DNA from: Candidatus Limnocylindrales bacterium
GTDB taxonomy: Bacteria > Desulfobacterota > Binatia > UBA1149 > CAITLU01
Assembly (NCBI GenBank): GCA_035626395.1
Contig: DASPNR010000007.1
Coordinates: 419,012 to 483,011, forward strand
Length of the DNA: 64,000 nt
Direction: 5' to 3'
Numbering within the stretch: the first letter of the stretch is position 1; each line of letters starts with the position of its first letter. The notes beneath the pieces are model-generated. The model made no database searches, was not told the origin of the DNA, and worked only from the letters and a program-made list of their open reading frames with translations. Both the position numbers and the translations under genes were made by a program. Positions 62,942-64,000 of the stretch are shown piece after piece.

Positions 62942-63462
62942 GGAGCGAGCGACGCCGGCAGCGCGAACAGCCAGAGACGACGCTTCCTGCCCGGACCATC
63001 GCGCAACTCGAGCTCGACCATCGTGGCGGCGGACGGCGCCGATGCGGCGCCGTCGCGGCCCACGACGCGCAGCCGTCCCGTTGCATCGCCGCGTTCGACG
63101 ATGGTCATTCTCTGCTTTCCGAGGCGGTGGCGGATGCGCAGGTCGCCGCCGGCCGCCATCAGCTCGAGGGCCGTCGTCTCGGCACCCGACGGCTCGACGT
63201 CGCCGTCGCCGTCGAGGTCCGCTTGGAACACCACTCGTTCCTCTTCGGCTTCGGCGATGGCGTGCGGCAGCCCGGGCCCGCTCCCGGCCGACAGAGCGGC
63301 GCGATCGACGAGGTGCTCGAGCAGGCGCTCGACGAACAGCTCGGACGTCAGTGACGTGGCAGCCGCCGCCAGCCGCGCCGTGCTCGCAAGCGCGGCGATG
63401 GTGGTCGCCAGCATGGCACCGGTCACGGCCAGCGCAGCGGTGGTCTCGAGCATCCCCGGCAT
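62938..63462 (-). CDS. PilW-like minor pilin
   Basis: 174 aa from ATG 63462. A hydrophobic N-terminal helix starts almost at once (MPGMLETTAALAVTGAMLAT), consistent with a very short prepilin leader cut after Gly3; the mature protein would have its Glu at position 3 and not at the usual 5. The middle has an Asp-rich loop (FQADLDGDGDVEPSG). Assignment rests on the N-terminal helix and its place between two other pilin-like genes. Confidence 0.6.
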   Translation of the reverse strand: MPGMLETTAALAVTGAMLATTIAALASTARLAAAATSLTSELFVERLLEHLVDRAALSAGSGPGLPHAIAEAEEERVVFQADLDGDGDVEPSGAETTALELMAAGGDLRIRHRLGKQRMTIVERGDATGRLRVVGRDGAASAPSAATMVELELRDGPGRKRRLWLFALPASLAP

Positions 63463-63465
63463 CGC

Positions 63466-63918
63466 TCATCCGGTGGCGCAGCTCGGCTGCCGCACCAGCG
63501 TGTCCAGGCGGATGCGAAGCGGCGATGGCGGGGCGGTGACGGTCACGCCGACGCGATCCACCGAAAGCGACGCCAGCGGCGTCGTCGCCAACTCGCACTG
63601 GAAGTCGGGCGGGCACTCGTAGGCCTGCGCGCACGGCGAGCCGATGCGGCTTTCGAGGGCGTTGCGCGCGACGTCCAGCGCCAACCACGCCGAGCGGGTT
63701 TCGTGGATGATGCGTGCGCCGGTCTCCATGGCAGCGGCGATGCCAGCGATGGCGATGCCGCCGACGGCAAGTGCCATGACGCTTTCGAGCAGAGTGACGC
63801 CGCGCTCGCTGGCGCGCCGCTGTCGGTGCCTGGTCCGCAGCATGCTCGCGCGTCGGTGCCGCTGCGTGTTCGGTATGGGATTGCAGGGACGGTCCGTATC
63901 GTCGTTGCCCATGATCAT
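63466..63918 (-). CDS. PilV-like minor pilin with long leader
   Basis: 150 aa from ATG 63918, chosen because GCAGGAG lies just upstream; ATG 63843 would give a leader of more usual length but has no ribosome-binding site. The prepilin signature is SERGVTLLESVMALAVGG, cleaved after Gly with Glu at +5. From 63918 the leader is about 40 residues, hydrophilic and long for type IV prepilins. Mature part has Cys pairs (SPCAQAYECPPDFQC). Coupled within the cluster. Confidence 0.75.
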   Translation of the reverse strand: MIMGNDDTDRPCNPIPNTQRHRRASMLRTRHRQRRASERGVTLLESVMALAVGGIAIAGIAAAMETGARIIHETRSAWLALDVARNALESRIGSPCAQAYECPPDFQCELATTPLASLSVDRVGVTVTAPPSPLRIRLDTLVRQPSCATG

Positions 63919-63931
63919 TGCTCCTGCCCGT

Positions 63932-64000
63932 TCATCGGACGACACCGCGCTGGTTGACCACGACGGTGGCCGTGGCCGCACCGGCGGCCAGGGTCACCGT
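63932..64000 (-). CDS. C-terminal end of a FimT/GspH-like pilin, cut by the window edge
   Basis: The minus strand from the window edge reads TVTLAAGAATATVVVNQRGV then VR and a TGA at 63932-63934. A beta strand ending in NQRGVVR near the terminus resembles GspH/FimT pseudopilins. It would be the gene before the PilV-like one in a FimT-PilV-PilW-PilX order. Only 22 residues are visible. Confidence 0.45.
   Translation of the reverse strand, partial: TVTLAAGAATATVVVNQRGVVR

Overview
The window is a high-GC chromosomal segment of a Gram-negative bacterium. A TonB-dependent receptor, a DUF1302-type barrel, an ExeA/GspB-like pair, minor pilins and many lipoproteins point to an outer membrane. Cysteine repeats of the myxococcal CGDG...C.DGN type, dockerin-like modules and a selenocysteine tRNA fit a deltaproteobacterial-type lineage such as Myxococcota, Desulfobacterota or Binatota. 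That placement is inference; no rRNA marker is present. No mobile element, CRISPR array or phage gene was seen.

Layout. 1-10.1 kb (minus strand): the start of a VKOR-family disulfide-forming protein, a TMTC-like GT-C/TPR membrane protein, two cohesin-like lipoproteins, two tandem paralogous dockerin-bearing cysteine-rich secreted proteins, and a lipoprotein with two cohesin-like modules on Thr-rich linkers. 10.4-17.5 kb: a secreted PDZ protein, two more members of the cysteine-rich family with helical N-termini, and a small secreted protein. 17.6-25.2 kb: a DUF1302 barrel, a selenocysteine tRNA at 19854-19949, an ArnT-like glycosyltransferase, and a dockerin-propeller protein overlapping a TonB receptor gene. 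25.4-30.2 kb: dxr and two GT-C-like membrane proteins. 30.3-34.9 kb: a class IV aminotransferase and pabB, a trypsin/PDZ pseudoprotease and an MFS transporter. 35-42 kb: an ExeA-like ATPase with a GspB-like partner, a sulfatase-superfamily lipoprotein and rpoD. 42-49.8 kb: YbhN-like, DUF502, ROK kinase, a one-module cohesin-like lipoprotein, ispG, proS, pyrF and mtfA. 49.9-55.4 kb: a PIG-L deacetylase, a GT4 glycosyltransferase, and a nitrilase-moeA-moeA cluster. 55.6-58.4 kb: a PhaR-like regulator, a small unknown protein, fur and a secreted two-cohesin-plus-dockerin protein. 58.5-64 kb (minus): minor pilins, then tmk-holB-metG-tatD.

The main theme is a secreted system. Eight copies of one cohesin-like domain with a conserved cysteine pair occur in five genes. 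Four proteins carry dockerin-like modules. Four proteins share a large cysteine-rich domain that I do not recognise. The window also holds several GT-C glycosyltransferases and a disulfide-forming enzyme that could process these exports. Whether the cohesin-like and dockerin-like modules bind each other is an untested inference.
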